This document shows positions 62,576 through 64,000 of a stretch of 64,000 bases of DNA, piece by piece. The notes beneath the pieces are model-generated. The model saw only the letters and a list, made by a program, of their open reading frames with translations, ran no database searches and was not told the origin of the DNA. Numbering within the stretch: position 1 is the stretch's first letter; each line of letters opens with the position of its first letter. The position numbers and the translations under genes were made by a program. Source of the stretch: Vreelandella alkaliphila (GTDB taxonomy: Bacteria; Pseudomonadota; Gammaproteobacteria; Pseudomonadales; Halomonadaceae); the NCBI RefSeq assembly GCF_016107625.1, contig NZ_JABASV010000001.1:248001-312000 (forward strand). Reading direction: 5' to 3'.

Positions 62576-64000
62576 TTAAAAACTCAGCTCCACGCCGCCA
62601 TAAACACTTCGCCCTGGGGCTGGCTCATAAAAGCGGCCAAAGGTGCCGTTTAAGCGCACATTGGCATAGTGCTCTTCATCAAGCAGGTTGCGCAGACCAA
62701 GATAAGCGCTTAGTCGCGTACCTTCACTTAACTGCCAACCATCACCCACTCGGAGGTTGAGCAGCCAATAGCTATCTACCTCCGTCGCATTAGCGTTATC
62801 CGCTACTAAATCACCGATGTATTCGGTTTCCAACGTGGCGAAACGCTGATCAAGGTTTTCCCAGGTTAATTGATTGACCCACGTCTGCTCTGGCAACCCA
62901 GGAATCCGGTTGCCATCAAAGCGTTCACTAGGTGTTGCAAACTTATCGAATTCATAACGCGCGAGGGTTAAAGCGCTATCCAGACGCCACTGGTCGGCAA
63001 GCTGCCAGCCCAGCGCCAGTTCTAGGCCATCGCGATTTGTGTCGCCTGCATTCTGATAGAAGGTACGGCCACCCTCATCATACGGCACCAGCTCATCGCG
63101 AACGCGGACCGAAAATAGTGCGAGATCGTAATCCATCGCCAACGGCTCAATGTAGCCACGCAACCCTATTTCGCGATTCCATGCTTTTTGCGGCTCAACA
63201 GCGGGGTTGAAACCACCGCCGGTCGGGTTGGCAAACTCAGAAAACGTAGGCGTCTCAAACGCGGTGCCGGTATTAATATACGCTTGGTGCTGCGGACGAT
63301 AGCGATAACTTAGCCCCGCCGAGCCACTCCACTCGTTAAAGGTACGCTTCCCGCTTTGATCTCCATCATCAAGAAACGTATCGTCGACGTCTAGCGCCAC
63401 CCGGTCAAATCGCGCGCCCAACGAGAGCGTGACCTGTTCCGAGAGCGCTAAATCCCCTTGGGCAAATACGCCAGCGGCAGTCGCCGTTTGGGTTTCATCC
63501 GCTAACTGCTCGCCGACAGTCCCTTGGGCATCGACATCGTTACGAAAACGCTCATCCTCTTGGCGCGCCACATCCACCCCAACGATATAACTCAGCGGCA
63601 GGCTCCCTAACGCCACCCCGTGATGATATTCAGCGTTTGCGCCCATATAGTCACGCTGATAGCCCAAACGACTACTACCTACAAAAGGCAGTTGCTGTTC
63701 AAAATCACGCTGAGCAATAAAGCCCTTGAGATACAGCTCGCCATCACCCGCCGCTAAGTCCTCGTACTGCAAACCCAACAGCTGCTGATCGACGTTTTGC
63801 CCAGCATCTAGCGCTAGCGAATTGGGCGCGGCCTGATCGCGCCCAGCGGCAACTTCACGGGCATTAAGTGCACCGGGATCTTCCGAACGGGGGTTATCCA
63901 ACAGATTAATAATCGCGGTAACCGCCTGCCCACTACCGAGTTCTCGACGCAACTTTGCATTCAGCAAATACTTCTCGGTTGAGCTTTGTTCACGATAACC
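62576..64000 (-). CDS. TonB-dependent receptor, YncD/PqqU-like, C-terminal part
   Basis: The frame runs off the right edge; about 474 residues of the beta-barrel are present and the plug domain with TonB box lies outside. The barrel carries AYINTGTAFETPTFSEFANP, VEPQKAWNREIGLRG, GRTFYQNAGDTNRDGLELALGW, DGNRIPGLPEQTWVNQL and the ending GRFYEPAPGRSVYGGVELSF with terminal Phe, an outer-membrane signature. The order and wording of these blocks match E. coli YncD as I remember it, which has been identified as the PQQ receptor PqqU. The neighbouring convergent PQQ-dependent dehydrogenase makes uptake of PQQ a sound guess. Confidence 0.82.
   Translation of the reverse strand, partial: GYREQSSTEKYLLNAKLRRELGSGQAVTAIINLLDNPRSEDPGALNAREVAAGRDQAAPNSLALDAGQNVDQQLLGLQYEDLAAGDGELYLKGFIAQRDFEQQLPFVGSSRLGYQRDYMGANAEYHHGVALGSLPLSYIVGVDVARQEDERFRNDVDAQGTVGEQLADETQTATAAGVFAQGDLALSEQVTLSLGARFDRVALDVDDTFLDDGDQSGKRTFNEWSGSAGLSYRYRPQHQAYINTGTAFETPTFSEFANPTGGGFNPAVEPQKAWNREIGLRGYIEPLAMDYDLALFSVRVRDELVPYDEGGRTFYQNAGDTNRDGLELALGWQLADQWRLDSALTLARYEFDKFATPSERFDGNRIPGLPEQTWVNQLTWENLDQRFATLETEYIGDLVADNANATEVDSYWLLNLRVGDGWQLSEGTRLSAYLGLRNLLDEEHYANVRLNGTFGRFYEPAPGRSVYGGVELSF

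Noticed and set aside
1..64000. Mobile element, prophage, CRISPR array, tRNA or rRNA.
   Set aside because: No transposase, integrase, phage structural gene, regularly spaced repeats or recognisable tRNA/rRNA sequence was found on either strand.

Overview
The window reads as a chromosomal segment of a gammaproteobacterium, most likely from the Halomonas/Vreelandella group. That placement is an inference from moderate G+C, protein character and gene content (ArgP, SpeG, ArfA, nitrate assimilation, fused FhuB). I see no rRNA, tRNA, CRISPR array, insertion sequence or prophage. Most of it is ordinary metabolic, transport and regulatory genes, with a few coherent modules that deserve attention.

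Layout. 1-7.5 kb: end of a luciferase-like monooxygenase, a GNAT enzyme, a DUF1415 protein, a GntR regulator divergent from a split chromate-transporter pair plus gamma-glutamyltransferase, and an ABC exporter. 7.8-16.7 kb: a signalling and surface region. It holds a REC-EAL phosphodiesterase; a CsgG/HfaB-like lipoprotein followed by two secreted proteins sharing a VGN motif; a NtrC-type sigma-54 activator; and a hybrid kinase / molybdopterin-fold protein / OmpR regulator set. Upstream of the HfaB-like gene the sequence has a -24/-12 promoter, an exact IHF consensus and paired TTGCAA palindromes, the arrangement expected for control by the activator at the end of the same gene group. This is my best candidate for an undescribed system.

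16.7-25.6 kb: arfA (too short for routine calling) with a hairpin over its stop codon, then a divergent nitrate assimilation locus (cobA-nasA leftward; FAD reductase-nirB-nirD rightward). Both leaders carry an ANTAR-type hexaloop hairpin followed by an intrinsic terminator. Sigma-54-like promoters and a shared NtrC-like dyad lie further upstream, suggesting nitrogen-controlled transcription combined with nitrate-dependent antitermination.

25.6-38 kb: an RpiR regulator divergent from a class-III aminotransferase and a CMD-family protein, assorted transporters, a MocR regulator, two tandem paralogous small proteins of 37 and 40 residues, speG, ltaE and an ArgO-like exporter. 38-50 kb: iron region with a decayed PvdE/SyrD-type exporter, fhuF, fused fhuB, a siderophore-interacting reductase, a FhuC-like ATPase, two Fur-like boxes, and an imelysin / di-heme oxidoreductase / imelysin / DUF1513 operon. 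50-64 kb: ArgP, a 7TMR-DISM diguanylate cyclase, cytochrome b561, a LysR/EamA pair, a four-domain PPC-like anchored protein, an RlpA-like protein, an NADP-dependent oxidoreductase, and a PQQ-dependent membrane dehydrogenase facing a YncD/PqqU-like TonB receptor that runs off the right edge.

All functional calls rest on reading motifs and family resemblance from memory; no database search was possible.
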